Positions 61,939-64,000 of a DNA stretch of 64,000 nt are shown piece by piece. The notes beneath the pieces were generated by a model. That model saw only the letters and a list, made by a program, of their open reading frames with translations, ran no database searches and was not told the origin of the DNA. Made by a program: the position numbers and the translations under genes. The stretch is taken from contig NZ_BBMZ01000007.1 in assembly GCF_000759795.1 (NCBI RefSeq), positions 124,001-188,000 on the forward strand. Reading direction: 5' to 3'. Origin of the DNA: Pseudescherichia vulneris NBRC 102420. Lineage in GTDB: Bacteria; Pseudomonadota; Gammaproteobacteria; Enterobacterales; Enterobacteriaceae. Each line of letters starts with the position of its first letter. Positions within the stretch are counted from its first letter, which is position 1.

Positions 61939-64000
<2,062 letters not shown>

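Overview
The window is a stretch of enteric (Enterobacteriaceae) chromosome. Gene order follows the E. coli and Salmonella backbone from accD through the pta/ackA, nuo and men regions to gyrA, and most products are collinear over their full length with their E. coli counterparts. It is not E. coli: a CheV-type coupling protein follows nuoN, a phosphoketolase sits where yfcC would be, GyrA has Thr at position 83, and menF, yfbT, yfbP, the arn cluster, glpACB, glpQ, inaA and yfaL are missing from their usual places. I cannot name the genus; an Enterobacter, Klebsiella or Citrobacter-like relative fits.

Layout. 0-5 kb: end of accD, folC, dedD, then cvpA-purF behind a PurR operator, and ubiX. 5-9.6 kb: the basic amino acid transporter argT, hisJ, hisQMP, with a sigma-54-type promoter before argT. 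9.6-14.2 kb: a GNAT acetyltransferase, yfcH, folX, two glutathione S-transferases (yfcG, yfcF), phosphodiesterase yfcE and Nudix enzyme yfcD. 14.3-20.2 kb: xfp, pta and ackA on the minus strand, together able to turn xylulose 5-phosphate or fructose 6-phosphate into acetyl phosphate, acetate and ATP. 20.5-27.3 kb: yfbV, yfbU, yfbS, yfbR, alaA, lrhA. 27.9-42.9 kb: the thirteen-gene nuo operon for respiratory complex I (nuoC and nuoD fused), interrupted only by a REP pair between nuoL and nuoM. 43-45.9 kb: cheV, rbn, elaA, elaB. 46-51.7 kb: menD-H-B-C-E for menaquinone synthesis, without menF. 51.8-55.4 kb: yfaZ, yfaY, glpT. 56.9-60.7 kb: nrdA-nrdB-yfaE (aerobic ribonucleotide reductase and its ferredoxin) behind DnaA and NrdR boxes. 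61-64 kb: ubiG and the first three quarters of gyrA.

The most unusual part is 55.38-56.09 kb. A segment of about 0.7 kb with no convincing gene lies just after glpT. It is bracketed by a perfect 15-bp direct repeat, and the left copy forms one half of the glpT transcription terminator. Its GC-rich core, between a 12-bp inverted repeat exactly 500 bp across, is a chain of strong hairpins. One group of hairpins competes for the same bases and resembles the C4/CI antisense immunity RNAs of phages P1 and P4. I read it as a minimal, integrase-less relic or passenger of a P4-like satellite inserted at a terminator. An orphan ToxR-like winged-helix gene follows it, in the place where glpQ and inaA would be.

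Other points are the phosphoketolase beside pta-ackA, the absence of menF, and an in-frame 15-bp tandem duplication next to the catalytic serine of MenH. Gene identities rest on recalled family sequences and motifs; no database search was run.
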